This document shows, piece by piece, positions 16,513 through 25,895 of a stretch of 64,000 nucleotides of DNA. The notes under the pieces are model-generated. The model ran no database searches and had not been told where the DNA came from. It was given only the letters and a program-made list of their open reading frames with translations. Position 1 is the stretch's first letter; the number at the start of each line of letters is the position of its first letter. The stretch is from Flavobacteriaceae bacterium MAR_2009_75 (GTDB lineage: Bacteria; Bacteroidota; Bacteroidia; Flavobacteriales; Flavobacteriaceae). The stretch is from the NCBI GenBank assembly GCA_002813285.1, contig PHTZ01000001.1, forward strand, positions 2,789,501 through 2,853,500, given 5' to 3'. A program made the position numbers and the translations under genes.

Positions 16513-17802
16513 TTAATCGTCAATTGCTGCAAAAACCATCTGTCGAAATTTCCATCGGGTTTCATCGGTAACTTCACCTTGCGTTTGCTTCATTAAAATT
16601 CCAATAACTTGTTCTTCAGGGTCGGCGAAATATTGCGTGTTGAAATAGCCTCCCCAATCAAATGTGCCTTTGCTGCCCCAACCTGCGGTAGCCACTCCTG
16701 TAGCATTTACAAGTCCGAAAGCTAGACCATAATCTCTATTCGGGTCTCCGAAAAAGTCTAAGGTCTGGTTTTTCATGATGCTTTCAATTGTAGTTCTACT
16801 TAAGATCCGGGTTCCGTTGAGTTCTCCGTTATTCAAGTACATCTGTAAGAACGTAGCATAGTCTTCAGCTGTGCTTGATAGACCAGCACCGCCCGAGAAA
16901 AAACTTTTTGCTCCTTTTTTTGGGTAATCGGTATCGTAGAATGTAACTGGATATTGGTTCCATTTTCCGTCGGTTATTCGCTGTACGCTGACCAGTCTAT
17001 CCTGTTTTTCTTTCGGAAGGTAGAACCAAGTGTCATCCATACCCAAGGGGTCAAATATTCGGGTTCTTAAAAATTTATCGAACGGCATACCGGATACCAC
17101 CTCTATAAAATAGCCCAACACGTCCAAGCCTTCGCTATATACATAGGCATCACCTGGGTTGTGGTGCAATGGTAATTTAGCAAGTTTCTTAACACTACTT
17201 TCAATTGTGATTTCTTCAGTAGTAAAGAGATCGGTTACCCCCGCCTTTTTATATATTTTTTTAAAACGCTCATCACCATCGATTACTCCGTACCCTAGAC
17301 CTGAGGTATGGGTCAAAAGATGGCGAATGGTAATTTCATTCTTTGCAGGTCGCGTGGTGTATGTATCGTTAAGAATACTGTAGGAATCCAAAATTTGCGG
17401 ATTCTTAAATTCCGGAATATATTTTGAAATTGGGTCGTCCAATTTAAATTTTCCTTCTTCCCAAAGCATCATGACAGCTGTGGAAGTAATGGCCTTGGTC
17501 TGTGAGGCGATGCGAAAAATGGTATTTTTTTCCATAGCCTTTTTAGACTTATTGTCGGCCATGCCGAAGGCTTCATGAAATACTATTTTGCCATTTTTGG
17601 CAATTAAGGCTACCACACCGGGAATTTGCTTTTCTGTGACCGCATTTTCTAGCATTGTGCCTATTTTGTCAAGCCTAGCTTGTGACATGCCGACTTCAGA
17701 GGCTTCTGAAATCTCTAATGGGGGTGATTTCTGCGATGAGGGGGTTTGAGCAAATGAAATTATATAAAAAAAAAGTAGAAGAAGGGTAGTCGGTTTTTTC
17801 AT
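16513..17802 (-). CDS. Secreted beta-lactamase-family serine hydrolase
   Basis: The 429-residue protein has an N-terminal signal peptide (about 1-19) and the class C beta-lactamase/DD-peptidase fold. The nucleophile motif SxxK is Ser100-Gln-Thr-Lys103. The second motif YxN appears as YSE in VYSEGLDV, and a GTFDWGG segment near the C-terminus replaces KTG. This layout is typical of esterase-like serine hydrolases in flavobacteria and not of true beta-lactamases. It acts in the periplasm or outside the cell on an unknown ester or amide. A paralogue lies at 34628-35908. Confidence 0.88.
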   Translation of the reverse strand: MKKPTTLLLLFFYIISFAQTPSSQKSPPLEISEASEVGMSQARLDKIGTMLENAVTEKQIPGVVALIAKNGKIVFHEAFGMADNKSKKAMEKNTIFRIASQTKAITSTAVMMLWEEGKFKLDDPISKYIPEFKNPQILDSYSILNDTYTTRPAKNEITIRHLLTHTSGLGYGVIDGDERFKKIYKKAGVTDLFTTEEITIESSVKKLAKLPLHHNPGDAYVYSEGLDVLGYFIEVVSGMPFDKFLRTRIFDPLGMDDTWFYLPKEKQDRLVSVQRITDGKWNQYPVTFYDTDYPKKGAKSFFSGGAGLSSTAEDYATFLQMYLNNGELNGTRILSRTTIESIMKNQTLDFFGDPNRDYGLAFGLVNATGVATAGWGSKGTFDWGGYFNTQYFADPEEQVIGILMKQTQGEVTDETRWKFRQMVFAAIDD

Positions 17803-17941
17803 GTTGAAAATTTACCTAAAAATAGGTGTTTTTCTCATATGAAATAAATGTGCCGGTTTAATGAACGTTGTCGGTTATACCATATTGTTATAGAGATAAA
17901 TGTCTATCTTATTTCTCTGAATTTGAATCAAAAGAAAGGAA

Positions 17942-18430
17942 ATGAGAAAAATAATATTCATAATGTTGTTTAGTACCTTAAGTTATTCCCAAATTGAAAA
18001 GGATAATGGTCAAGTCGTTTGGCGAATGATTAAGAGTTATGAAAACAACTCTGAGACATTCTTTAAAACAATTAAATCTTCAGGTAAATTTTCGGAGTTA
18101 GCATTAAGTGGCGAAGAAATCATCGGAAAGTTTGAGGATGTTCCAATTGTTTATAAGGGAACAGCAAGTATGTACCTTATGTCATCAAATTTAATGGGAA
18201 GTTTCAAAATTCAATTTAAAAATGGACGCTACAGAATTACTGCTGGAAATATCAAATTCAAAAGTCAGACTAGTGTTGGCGTTTTTGACCAAGGAAGTGT
18301 AGAGTCTATTGAAAAATATGCGTTAGATAGGAGTGGTGATTATAAAAAGAGATTTAAGGCTAAGGATATTCCAATCATTGAAGATAGTCTGTCTAGGCTT
18401 TTCCATTTTAAAGAGGATGATGATTGGTAG
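17942..18430 (+). CDS. Secreted small protein, possibly DUF4468-like
   Basis: The 162-residue product has a short signal peptide (residues 1-16, ending LSYS). The mature part includes GTASMYLMS and MGSFKIQFKNGRYRITAGNIKF-like strands. These resemble the DUF4468 domain of Bacteroidota, in which a strand pair ends in GRYR; the match is from memory and weak. The gene and the following 270 bases are visibly more AT-rich than the pigment cluster. It lies alone on the plus strand between two minus-strand genes. Confidence 0.6.
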   Translation: MRKIIFIMLFSTLSYSQIEKDNGQVVWRMIKSYENNSETFFKTIKSSGKFSELALSGEEIIGKFEDVPIVYKGTASMYLMSSNLMGSFKIQFKNGRYRITAGNIKFKSQTSVGVFDQGSVESIEKYALDRSGDYKKRFKAKDIPIIEDSLSRLFHFKEDDDW

Positions 18431-18698
18431 CATAGATGTCGGTGAAAAAGATTTAGGAAAACTATCTAGTTCAAAAAAGATTATAATAAGATAGGTTTAA
18501 TCCTGAAGATATAATCGAATATATGTTTTTTCGATTTGATGTTTTGCTTTTCTACACCTGACTTTATTTCTCCCATATAGTTAAAATATCTTATTCTTAT
18601 CTTTAGATTTTATTGATATGAATAGGGGAGATATAATATTATGCGACAATAAGCCACAAGCGGCTCGTATAAAAGACTGTTGATGTAAATGTTGACAA
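18431..18698. other. AT-rich intergenic stretch before the AbiJ-like gene
   Basis: These 268 bases are strongly AT-rich and hold no supported gene, no RNA gene and no clear terminator. The only GC-richer block is near 18647-18670 (AGCCACAAGCGGCTCG). It may be the join between an inserted segment and older sequence, but no inverted or target-site repeat was found. Confidence 0.4.
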
Positions 18699-19535
18699 AT
18701 GAAACTGAAATTTTCTGAAAGATTAGGCATATCCAAACCCAAGACTACCATTCCAAAGGAACAGATGCCTGAACATTTGAGAAATACAATGTGGTCGGTT
18801 GTATGTGATGAGACATTTGGAAGACTATCTAACCATCAACCATATGGAGGCGGGCTTTCAGATTTAGCAGATTACTTTCGCAAATTGTGGAGAGATTTTT
18901 TCATAAAGCCAATAGATAACTTAGTGATTTCGGAAGGTAGAATATACGCTGATGATTCCTTTAAATTTGTGCGAAATTGGTTTTTTAATGCTAAATGGTA
19001 CGAGGTTTATGAATATTTAGAATTCTGCGCAGAAGAATTTGGAGGTGACTTTGTCAGAGTCTGTAATCCATATTTAGAAAGAGAATTATCAGGTTTTCGA
19101 TTTGTAGGTTTAAGCCTTCTAGAAATAGATTCTCGTGAGGAAATGAATGAAATTGAGAATGCTCTTAATACTAACATTAAATATAGACCTGTAATAGTTC
19201 ACATTCAAAGTGCATTAGAATTACTAACGGATAAAAGAAAACCAGATTATAGAAACTCAATCAAGGAATCTATTTCGGCAGTTGAATCTTTATGTAAAAT
19301 AATTATCGGAAACGAAAATACTACCTTAGGTCAAGCATTAAAGATTCTGGACAAAGAAAAATCCATTCCGAATAGTCTAAAATCTGGATTTAATACAATT
19401 TATGGTTATACATCAGATAGTGGTGGAATTAGACACGGGTTGTTAGATAAAGAATACCTACCCGGCCTTGAAGAGGCAAGATTTATGCTAATTGCTTGTT
19501 CTGCTTTCATAAATTATTTAGTAGCAAAAAATTAA
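18699..19535 (+). CDS. AbiJ N-terminal-domain (AbiJ_NTD4)-like protein with HEPN-like C-terminus
   Basis: The 278-residue protein begins MKLKFSERLGI..., like the AbiJ_NTD4 proteins found in bacterial defence islands. Its C-terminal half has the helical pattern of HEPN/abortive-infection proteins, with RHGLLDKEY after SDSGGI and the ending FMLIACSAFINYLV. AbiJ proteins are associated with abortive phage infection, and HEPN domains are often RNases, although the strict RX4-6H motif is not obvious here. The gene is AT-rich, stands alone on the plus strand and has no partner gene nearby. Function in defence is inferred. Confidence 0.65.
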   Translation: MKLKFSERLGISKPKTTIPKEQMPEHLRNTMWSVVCDETFGRLSNHQPYGGGLSDLADYFRKLWRDFFIKPIDNLVISEGRIYADDSFKFVRNWFFNAKWYEVYEYLEFCAEEFGGDFVRVCNPYLERELSGFRFVGLSLLEIDSREEMNEIENALNTNIKYRPVIVHIQSALELLTDKRKPDYRNSIKESISAVESLCKIIIGNENTTLGQALKILDKEKSIPNSLKSGFNTIYGYTSDSGGIRHGLLDKEYLPGLEEARFMLIACSAFINYLVAKN

Positions 19536-19598
19536 AAAACCAGCAGCCAATAAAGAACGGAGTCAACTAAAAGCTTAAAAAAAAGAATCCCTTAAAGA

Positions 19599-20432
19599 TT
19601 AAAAATTTAAAGTTACGCCCAAAGTACCGGGCCCAAAGTTTAAGTTCCAGCTCATTCGCTTATCCTGATTGTTGTACTTTTCGTTGTATTTTCTATCTAG
19701 ATAACGGTCAATCGATTCGACGGTCGCGACACTAATGGCTATGGCGAATACAAAATCGCTCAGCCAATGTTGTCCGTCCCAAATTCTAGATAATCCTGGA
19801 ATAGCTCCAACAGTATAAATTCCTGCCTTTGCCCACGGACTTTTAAATTGTTTTCCGATAGCGTAGGCATTTGTGAAGGCCAAAAGGGCATGACCAGAAG
19901 GAAATGAATGAAAGTTTCGACTCGGGTTAAAAGGATCGAAAGTATCTTTGCCCAATCTGGCGACAGGACGGGCACGGCCTACCGCAGATTTTAGAACCTG
20001 TTGAAGCAAACCGGCCGATGTGGCCGAAGAGATAAGAAGTACACCTGTTCGCCTCAACTTTTCACTCTTGGTAATCAATCCCGTTAGGTAAACACCTGAA
20101 GTAATAAGGTAATTGTTTTCGGGGCTACCATAAATTTCACCATACGATCGAATAAATTGGGGTACACTTTCTTGCTGTGCCCTAATGAATCGTGAGGTGT
20201 CATCATCTAAAAGATATACGGCTCCGGTACCGGCTACTACACCACCAAATTGTGCCCACTGTTTCCCCTGCCATTTGAATGGTCGTGCATAGGAATACCC
20301 CACGCCTTTGAACATATTGACAAAATCATATTTGAGCATGTCCCAACGGGTATCGTTGGGTACATTTATTGAATCTTGAGCAAATGTAGTTTGGGCGCTA
20401 ATCAGGAGGAATAAAAGCAATATCTTCTTCAT
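19599..20432 (-). CDS. Secreted/periplasmic PAP2-family phosphatase
   Basis: The protein has a signal peptide and the full type 2 phosphatidic acid phosphatase signature: KX6RP in KSAVGRARP, PSGH in FPSGHALLAF and SRX5HX3D in SRIWDGQHWLSD. It should dephosphorylate a lipid phosphate such as phosphatidate or undecaprenyl diphosphate at the membrane. The open frame reaches a TTG at 20441, but the ATG at 20432 gives a clean signal peptide (MKKILLLFLL) and is preferred, for 277 residues. Confidence 0.9.
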   Translation of the reverse strand: MKKILLLFLLISAQTTFAQDSINVPNDTRWDMLKYDFVNMFKGVGYSYARPFKWQGKQWAQFGGVVAGTGAVYLLDDDTSRFIRAQQESVPQFIRSYGEIYGSPENNYLITSGVYLTGLITKSEKLRRTGVLLISSATSAGLLQQVLKSAVGRARPVARLGKDTFDPFNPSRNFHSFPSGHALLAFTNAYAIGKQFKSPWAKAGIYTVGAIPGLSRIWDGQHWLSDFVFAIAISVATVESIDRYLDRKYNEKYNNQDKRMSWNLNFGPGTLGVTLNF

Positions 20433-20501
20433 AGTGCGCAAAAATAAGATGTTTGCTTTATCTGTAGGGTATCACTCGACAATAAAAGTGTTTCATTCCA
20501 T

Positions 20502-21551
20502 TCAATTTTGATGGTTTACCAGAATAGGGTTTCTGAGGGTTTTGAAAAAGTCTTCGAGAATAGCTTCCCTTTCAAAATTCTCCCAGACTGTTATCTTACG
20601 TGTATTATTTGGGCGCTCTACCCATTTTTCGTTTATTAGAATGGGTGCTGGAATCTCTATTGTGCTGCCCCAATTGGGGTTTTTTAGAATGGCCAATGCC
20701 ACCATATCAAATAAAGGTCTTGACTTGTTTGGATTGTTGCCAATTTGTGTTTCATAAAAAATATGTTCGAAAAGGCTTATGGAGTAGTCTCCGAACGTAT
20801 AAAATTCACCCCCGTGCCGCCCTTTGATTGGGGTATTCGCTTTAGGTCCCAGCCCAGGCATTTTCTGATTGATTTCTTCCTGGGTAATGGCAACGGCATC
20901 GGTTCCCGATGGTTTGCCATAGCGCACGGTTACCATTTCAAAAGGGATTGGACTATTAAGTACGTAGTTCATGGAAATCGTATCGTTTACCTGATTATAC
21001 TCGCCCGGTTCTGGATAGTTGCTTCCTAACCACACAATTTTAGTGCGTGCTGCAAAAGTAGGGTCTTTTTTAAGTGCCAAGGCAATATTGGTCAGTTTAC
21101 CGACCGCCACAATTATCGTGTTTCCACTTTTTGTTTCTTCTAATAAAAAGTCAACCCCTTCTTTGCCGTCGTAATTATTAGGATCGAAGTCGCCGGCAAT
21201 CTCTTCGAAATTAGCGTCTGCGCCTTTCAAAAGCGGAACCTTGCCTTTCAGATTGCAGAGGTGCATGATTCGTTCGGCTTCATCATAATGACCTTGAATA
21301 CCTTTTCCATTATAAGTAGTGTTGACGGTTATACCCTTGACGTCAAAAACCTCTCCGTTTAATAACATATAGGCCAACGCGTGTTGGTCGTCGAGTTCAT
21401 TGTTGGCATCTGTATCAAATATCAATTTGATTTTCAATTGGGGGCTTTTTTCGATATTTTTTTCTTCTTGGGCAGGGGTATTGTGTTTCTCTTTACAAGA
21501 GAAAATAGCTAAGAAAAAAATAAGGGAGCGTAAGAAAATAACAGGTTTCAT
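20502..21551 (-). CDS. Nucleoside hydrolase, lipoprotein form
   Basis: The 349-residue protein has the inosine-uridine nucleoside hydrolase calcium site DTDANNELDD (residues 46-55), the hallmark of the family, and GKLTNIALAL further in. The N-terminus is a lipoprotein-type signal with a candidate lipidated Cys19 (AIFSCKE), so the enzyme is probably periplasmic or on the cell surface. It should cleave ribonucleosides to base and ribose for salvage. Several flavobacterial paralogues of unknown substrate look like this, so the exact nucleoside is open. Confidence 0.88.
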   Translation of the reverse strand: MKPVIFLRSLIFFLAIFSCKEKHNTPAQEEKNIEKSPQLKIKLIFDTDANNELDDQHALAYMLLNGEVFDVKGITVNTTYNGKGIQGHYDEAERIMHLCNLKGKVPLLKGADANFEEIAGDFDPNNYDGKEGVDFLLEETKSGNTIIVAVGKLTNIALALKKDPTFAARTKIVWLGSNYPEPGEYNQVNDTISMNYVLNSPIPFEMVTVRYGKPSGTDAVAITQEEINQKMPGLGPKANTPIKGRHGGEFYTFGDYSISLFEHIFYETQIGNNPNKSRPLFDMVALAILKNPNWGSTIEIPAPILINEKWVERPNNTRKITVWENFEREAILEDFFKTLRNPILVNHQN

Positions 21552-21625
21552 AAAAATAACTTGTAGTTGGTGTTTTCAAATTACGAAAAAAGAAGCAATC
21601 TTATTGATAACCTAAGGATACGGCA

Positions 21626-22528
21626 TTAAAAGAAAATATTTTGTGCCAGTCTATAGGTATTTGCATGAGTTTCGACTATGATTTTTATATCAGGAGAATA
21701 GCCACCGCCCATACTGCACTGCAGCGGAATTTGTAGCTTGTGACAAATTTGTAAAACGAACTCATCTCTCTGTTTGCAGCCTTTTACGCTCATAGATAGG
21801 GTGCCCAATTTATCGCTATCGATTACATCTACACCACTCAGATAAAAGATGAAATCAGGTTGTACTTTGTCGATAAGTTTAGGCAGTACTGTTTTGAGCG
21901 TGCTGAGGTATTCCTCATCACCAGTTCCTTTTTTTAGTGCGATATCCAGATCGGATTGTTCCTTTTTAAAAGGGTAATTGCCTTCCCCGTGCATAGAGAA
22001 GGTAAAAACAGAATCGTCGTTTTTAAAAATTTCTGCGGTACCATTACCTTGGTGCACGTCAAGGTCGACTATAAGAATTTTTTTGGCCAAGTTTTGTGAC
22101 TGAAGATAACGAGCGCCAATGGCTTGGTCGTTCAACATGCAAAAGGCTTCTCCGTGGTCGGTGTACGCGTGGTGGGTTCCGCCGGCTATGTTCATGGCTA
22201 CACCATTTTGTATTGCAAATTCACAAGCTTTCATCGTGCCATCTGCAATTATACGTTCCCGCTCAACAAGTACTTCATTTAGCGGGAAGCCAATTTTCCG
22301 AGCCTCTCTCGGAGCAATTTTTATGTTCAACAGGTCATAGAAGTATTCGGGGTCGTGAACGGCTACAATATATTTATCGTTAGGTATTTCCGGTTCAAAG
22401 AAATTTTGTTGGGTGCAAGTGCCTTCATGCAACAGTTGCCTAGGCAGCAATTCATACTTAATCATGGGAAAGCGGTGACCTTCCGGTAATGGGTGATTGT
22501 ATATAGGGTGATAGGCAATTTTCAACAT
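21626..22528 (-). CDS. Histone deacetylase-fold amidohydrolase (AcuC/HDAC-like)
   Basis: The 300-residue protein has the zinc deacetylase pattern: paired His119-His120 in GGTHHAYTDHGEAFC, zinc ligands Asp155 or Asp157 and His159 in VDLDVHQGNG, and a further Asp in YLSGVDVIDSD. Bacterial members deacetylate acetyl-CoA synthetase, polyamines or other small amides in the cytosol; the substrate is not evident here. It is a single gene, divergent from the HPP gene. A minus-strand TATCTTTA, one base off the -7 consensus, lies just upstream. Confidence 0.9.
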   Translation of the reverse strand: MLKIAYHPIYNHPLPEGHRFPMIKYELLPRQLLHEGTCTQQNFFEPEIPNDKYIVAVHDPEYFYDLLNIKIAPREARKIGFPLNEVLVERERIIADGTMKACEFAIQNGVAMNIAGGTHHAYTDHGEAFCMLNDQAIGARYLQSQNLAKKILIVDLDVHQGNGTAEIFKNDDSVFTFSMHGEGNYPFKKEQSDLDIALKKGTGDEEYLSTLKTVLPKLIDKVQPDFIFYLSGVDVIDSDKLGTLSMSVKGCKQRDEFVLQICHKLQIPLQCSMGGGYSPDIKIIVETHANTYRLAQNIFF

Positions 22529-22583
22529 GTGCTAAAGATACGATCTAGCCCTTGGTTATTCATTTTCAAAAGAAAAATATTAA

Positions 22584-22606
22584 AAATCTACTAAACAGAT
22601 AGATTT
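22584..22606. promoter_or_regulatory. 7-bp inverted repeat in the HDAC/HPP divergent region
   Basis: AAATCTA and TAGATTT form a perfect inverted repeat with a 9-base spacer, 25 bases before the HPP -7 element. It could be an operator or a chance palindrome in AT-rich sequence. Confidence 0.25.
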
Positions 22607-22630
22607 AATATGTTTTTCTGTGGATTCCTT

Positions 22631-22638
22631 TATCTTTG
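22631..22638 (+). promoter_or_regulatory. -7 promoter element of the HPP-family gene
   Basis: TATCTTTG matches the Bacteroidota -7 consensus TAnnTTTG, 54 bases before the ATG at 22693. The -33 TTG is imperfect (ATG at about 19-21 bases upstream). Confidence 0.5.
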
Positions 22639-22692
22639 CATTGATTTTACGGCTTAATTAACCGAACAATAAACACTCAGTACTGTTAGTTT

Positions 22693-23304
22693 ATGAAATC
22701 AACCAATCGATTAGGGAAATCAATTAACCGAAAAGCTCGAATTTCAAGATATATTCTGTACAAAGAGACCCTTGTTGACTTCAAAGAGCAATTTTGGTCT
22801 TTTCTCGGTGCTTTTGTGGGTATAGGTCTTATTGCGTTTATACAATCGCATTATTTGCCCGACCTTGAAAATGTACTTTTAATAGGTTCTTTTGGTGCTT
22901 CTAGCGTTCTTATTTATGGGGCAGTTCAAAGTCCATTGGCACAACCTCGAAATTTGATTGGAGGTCAGGTCATTTCGGCCATTATTGGGGTTGCGGTCTA
23001 TAAATTGGTGCCCGACCTCATTTGGGTTTCGGCCCCGATGGCAGTGGCAACCTCTATTGTGGTCATGCAGGTCACGAAAACTTTGCATCCTCCTGGTGGA
23101 GCAAGTGCCTTGATAGCGGTTATTGGTACAGAGAACATTAAGTCGCTAGGCTTTTTTTATGTTCTTTCCCCAGTTTTGACGGGTACCTTGATTCTATTTG
23201 TAACAGGTCTGGTTTTTAACAATATGACCCGTAATCGGAGGTATCCCACCAATAGCAGACTGACCAAATATGTAAAAGGTAAGGTCGCCAGAAATTACAG
23301 GTAA
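22693..23304 (+). CDS. HPP-family integral membrane protein
   Basis: The 203-residue protein has a basic N-terminus (about 30 residues) and four or five transmembrane segments. The family signature His-Pro-Pro is present in KTLHPPGGASALIAVIG. HPP proteins occur in bacteria and plastids, and one cyanobacterial or plastid type transports nitrite; the role in flavobacteria is unknown. A plausible promoter lies upstream, and the gene converges with tex. Usual HPP length is 150-250 residues, so it is full length. Confidence 0.87.
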   Translation: MKSTNRLGKSINRKARISRYILYKETLVDFKEQFWSFLGAFVGIGLIAFIQSHYLPDLENVLLIGSFGASSVLIYGAVQSPLAQPRNLIGGQVISAIIGVAVYKLVPDLIWVSAPMAVATSIVVMQVTKTLHPPGGASALIAVIGTENIKSLGFFYVLSPVLTGTLILFVTGLVFNNMTRNRRYPTNSRLTKYVKGKVARNYR

Positions 23305-23315
23305 GAAATAGGAGT

Positions 23316-25448
23316 TTAAAGATTGCCTTTGTGCAACTTTAATTGAATTCGTTTCCTTGGAATATCTACCTGCAACACTTTTACGATAATTTGCTGATGT
23401 AAATGAACATGTTCGTTCACGTCTTTTACAAAGGCATCGGCTAGGTTGGAAACATGTATTAATCCGCTTTCTTTGATGCCGATATCCACAAAACAGCCAA
23501 AATTGGTGATGTTGTTGACAATGCCCGGCAACAATTGTCCTTCTCGTAGGTCGTCGATAGACCTGATGTTTTGGTCAAAAGTGAATACCTTGGCTTTTTC
23601 CCTTTGGTCCAATCCCGGTTTTTCCAGTTCCTTTACAATATCCTGCAGGGTTGGCAAGCCTATTTCATCGGTGCAGTAATTTTTGAGTTGGATGCTCTTC
23701 AAGACTTCTTTATTTCTAATGATTTCGGATAAAGACATTTTTTGGTCCTTGGCCATCTGCTCTACAATACCATAGCTTTCTGGGTGAACGGCAGAGTCAT
23801 CTAAAGGATTTTTAGCATTTTTGATACGGAGGAAAGCTGCGCCCTGTTCAAAGGCTTTTTCCCCCAATCTGGTAACTTTTTTAATATCGGAGCGCTTACC
23901 AAAAGAACCGTTTTCGTTTCGGTGTGCCACAATATTTTCGGCCAGCTTGGGGCCAATTCCTGAAACATAACTTAAAAGTGGAACACTGGCAGTATTGATA
24001 TTTACACCAACGGAGTTTACACAACTTTCCACGGTTCTATCAAGGGACATCTGTAACTTGCTTTGGTCTACATCGTGTTGGTACTGCCCCACACCTATAG
24101 ATTTAGGATCTATTTTTACCAGCTCCGCCAAAGGATCTGCCAATCGCCTGCCGATAGAAACCGCACCACGAACGGTAACATCGTAAGTGGGAAACTCTTC
24201 CCGGGCAATTTTGGAAGCTGAATAAATGGAGGCTCCGGCCTCACTAACGACATAGACCTCTACCGAATTTTTAAAGTGTACCCGTTTTACAAGGCGTTCC
24301 GTTTCGCGGGATGCCGTGCCGTTACCAATAGCAATGGCGTCGATTTTGTAGGCGTCTGCCAGCGTACTTAATTTTTTTAGGGCGCCTTTGGTGTCGTTTT
24401 GTGGCGCATGTGGAAAAATGGTTTCATTATGCTCCAAATCGCCTGTGGCACTTAGGCAAACCACTTTGCAGCCGGTTCTAAAACCTGGGTCAATGGCCAG
24501 AATTCGTTTTTCTCCTACCGGGGAACCCAATAGCAATTGCTGTAAGTTCTTGGCGAATACTTTAATGGCATCATCATCGGCTTCTTCTTTCGCCTTTTTT
24601 AAAAGTTCGTTGGATAGAGAGGGAAACAACAACCTTTTGTAAGCATCTTCTATTGCCATTTGAATTTGTGGCGTACACGAATTGTTCGATTTAATGGTAC
24701 GTTGTTCGATTTTAGAAAGGATAAAATCAGTATCCAATTCTAATTTCACTCTTATAAAGCCTTCGTTTTCAGCTCTAAGAATGGCCAATAACCGATGCGA
24801 AGGGCAACGGTTGAGCGATTCGCTCCAATCAAAATAATCCCTGAACTTTTGTGCTGCCTCTTCCTCTTTTTTAGTAGAAACCACTTTGGTAGTCAGCATG
24901 GCAGACTTTTCCAATTGCGAGCGGATGAGGTTTCTAATCGAAATTCGCTCATTGAGCCATTCGGCGATGATGTGTCGCGCTCCCTCAAGGGCGGTATCCG
25001 CATCAGGGACTTCAGAATTGGTGTATTGTTGGGCTGCCGACTCAATATCTGAATGGTTTTGGGCCATGATGATTTTCGCCAAGGGCTCCAAGCCGTTTTT
25101 CCGAGCCGTTTCGGCCTTTGTTTTTCGTTTCTTTTTGAACGGTAGGTAAAGGTCTTCCAGGCTCACCAAATCTTCCGTTTGGGTAATCTTGTTTTTGAGT
25201 TCGTCGGTAAGGGAACCTTGCTCCTCAATAGCTTTAAGAACAGTTTCCTTACGCTTTTCAAGGTTCTCGAACTGTGTTTTGAACTCGACTATTTGGCCGA
25301 TCTGAACCTCATCTAAATTGCCGGTCTTTTCTTTTCTATATCTTGAAATAAAAGGGATAGTACAGTCTTCTTCAAGCAGCGCTACGGTGTTTCTTATGCT
25401 TTTTTCTGGTAGCTGGGTGTGTTTTAGTAGATAAGGGAGTAGCTGCAT
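23316..25448 (-). CDS. tex: Tex family RNA-binding transcriptional accessory protein
   Basis: The 710-residue protein has the Tex layout: N-terminal helical domain, a YqgF/RNase H-like core (RILAIDPGFRTGCKV near residue 320), helix-hairpin-helix motifs around residues 490-560 (SYVSGIGPKLAENIVAHR region) and a C-terminal S1 RNA-binding domain from about residue 635 (GQLLPGIVNNITNFGCFVDIG). Tex interacts with RNA polymerase and nucleic acid in the cytosol and affects transcription. Length is normal for Bacteroidota. The GIY-YIG frame runs 25 bases into its start. Confidence 0.93.
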   Translation of the reverse strand: MQLLPYLLKHTQLPEKSIRNTVALLEEDCTIPFISRYRKEKTGNLDEVQIGQIVEFKTQFENLEKRKETVLKAIEEQGSLTDELKNKITQTEDLVSLEDLYLPFKKKRKTKAETARKNGLEPLAKIIMAQNHSDIESAAQQYTNSEVPDADTALEGARHIIAEWLNERISIRNLIRSQLEKSAMLTTKVVSTKKEEEAAQKFRDYFDWSESLNRCPSHRLLAILRAENEGFIRVKLELDTDFILSKIEQRTIKSNNSCTPQIQMAIEDAYKRLLFPSLSNELLKKAKEEADDDAIKVFAKNLQQLLLGSPVGEKRILAIDPGFRTGCKVVCLSATGDLEHNETIFPHAPQNDTKGALKKLSTLADAYKIDAIAIGNGTASRETERLVKRVHFKNSVEVYVVSEAGASIYSASKIAREEFPTYDVTVRGAVSIGRRLADPLAELVKIDPKSIGVGQYQHDVDQSKLQMSLDRTVESCVNSVGVNINTASVPLLSYVSGIGPKLAENIVAHRNENGSFGKRSDIKKVTRLGEKAFEQGAAFLRIKNAKNPLDDSAVHPESYGIVEQMAKDQKMSLSEIIRNKEVLKSIQLKNYCTDEIGLPTLQDIVKELEKPGLDQREKAKVFTFDQNIRSIDDLREGQLLPGIVNNITNFGCFVDIGIKESGLIHVSNLADAFVKDVNEHVHLHQQIIVKVLQVDIPRKRIQLKLHKGNL

Positions 25449-25867
25449 TTGTTAAAAGTAGAATATAAGTTATGACCTTGAAAAAGAACATCATAATTCA
25501 ATAGGCCGATTTGAGTTTGTTTGTCAGGTCGAGCGTAGTCGAGACCTTTTTCTTTGCTTCTGAAAATTTCAAAGTGACTTGAGTTTTTACATTCCGAGGA
25601 GCGTTTTAATAAATTTACGTCATCATTAGCTAGGGCTAATTTTTTCACACGACTCCATTTCTTTATTTTCTTTTCAAAAAGAATGGCTTGGTGTACATCA
25701 TTAAATTCTTGACAAAATATCAATTCTAAAGGTCTACGCTTATATGTAAAGCATCTTTTATTTTTTCCTAATTGATGTTCTTCAAGCCTTCTGGAAATAT
25801 CGTTGGTGAATCCAGTATAAGTAAGACCATCGGCGCAAAGAAGTATGTAAACAAAGTACGACTTCAT
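25424..25867 (-). CDS. GIY-YIG (URI-type) nuclease with read-through C-terminus
   Basis: Residues 1-90 form a small GIY-YIG nuclease domain: VYILL at 6-10, YTGFTND (17-23), Arg26/Arg27, His31, and the later FEKKIKKWSR with the metal-binding Glu. Residues after about 105 are unlike the family. They are a translation of a 24-bp repeat (25523-25546) and of sequence leading into tex, so the frame may be extended by chance. The coding region is flanked on both sides by copies of that repeat in inverted orientation. Such enzymes cut DNA; the target is unknown. Confidence 0.75.
   Translation of the reverse strand: MKSYFVYILLCADGLTYTGFTNDISRRLEEHQLGKNKRCFTYKRRPLELIFCQEFNDVHQAILFEKKIKKWSRVKKLALANDDVNLLKRSSECKNSSHFEIFRSKEKGLDYARPDKQTQIGLLNYDVLFQGHNLYSTFNKCSYSLIY
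25523..25546 (+). repeat. Left 24-bp inverted repeat flanking the GIY-YIG gene
   Basis: The 24 bases start GTCAGGTCGAGCG and end GTCGAGACC. Its reverse complement matches the right copy at 25896-25919 in 20 of 24 positions. Each copy has two CTCGA-type half-sites 10 bases apart. This copy lies inside the 3' part of the GIY-YIG frame. Confidence 0.8.
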
Positions 25868-25895
25868 TGAACTAATTTACGAAATATGCTGAAGA

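Noticed and set aside
22096-22383. Plus-strand frames opposite the HDAC-like gene
   Set aside because: Low-complexity Arg/Ser-rich translations of the antisense strand.
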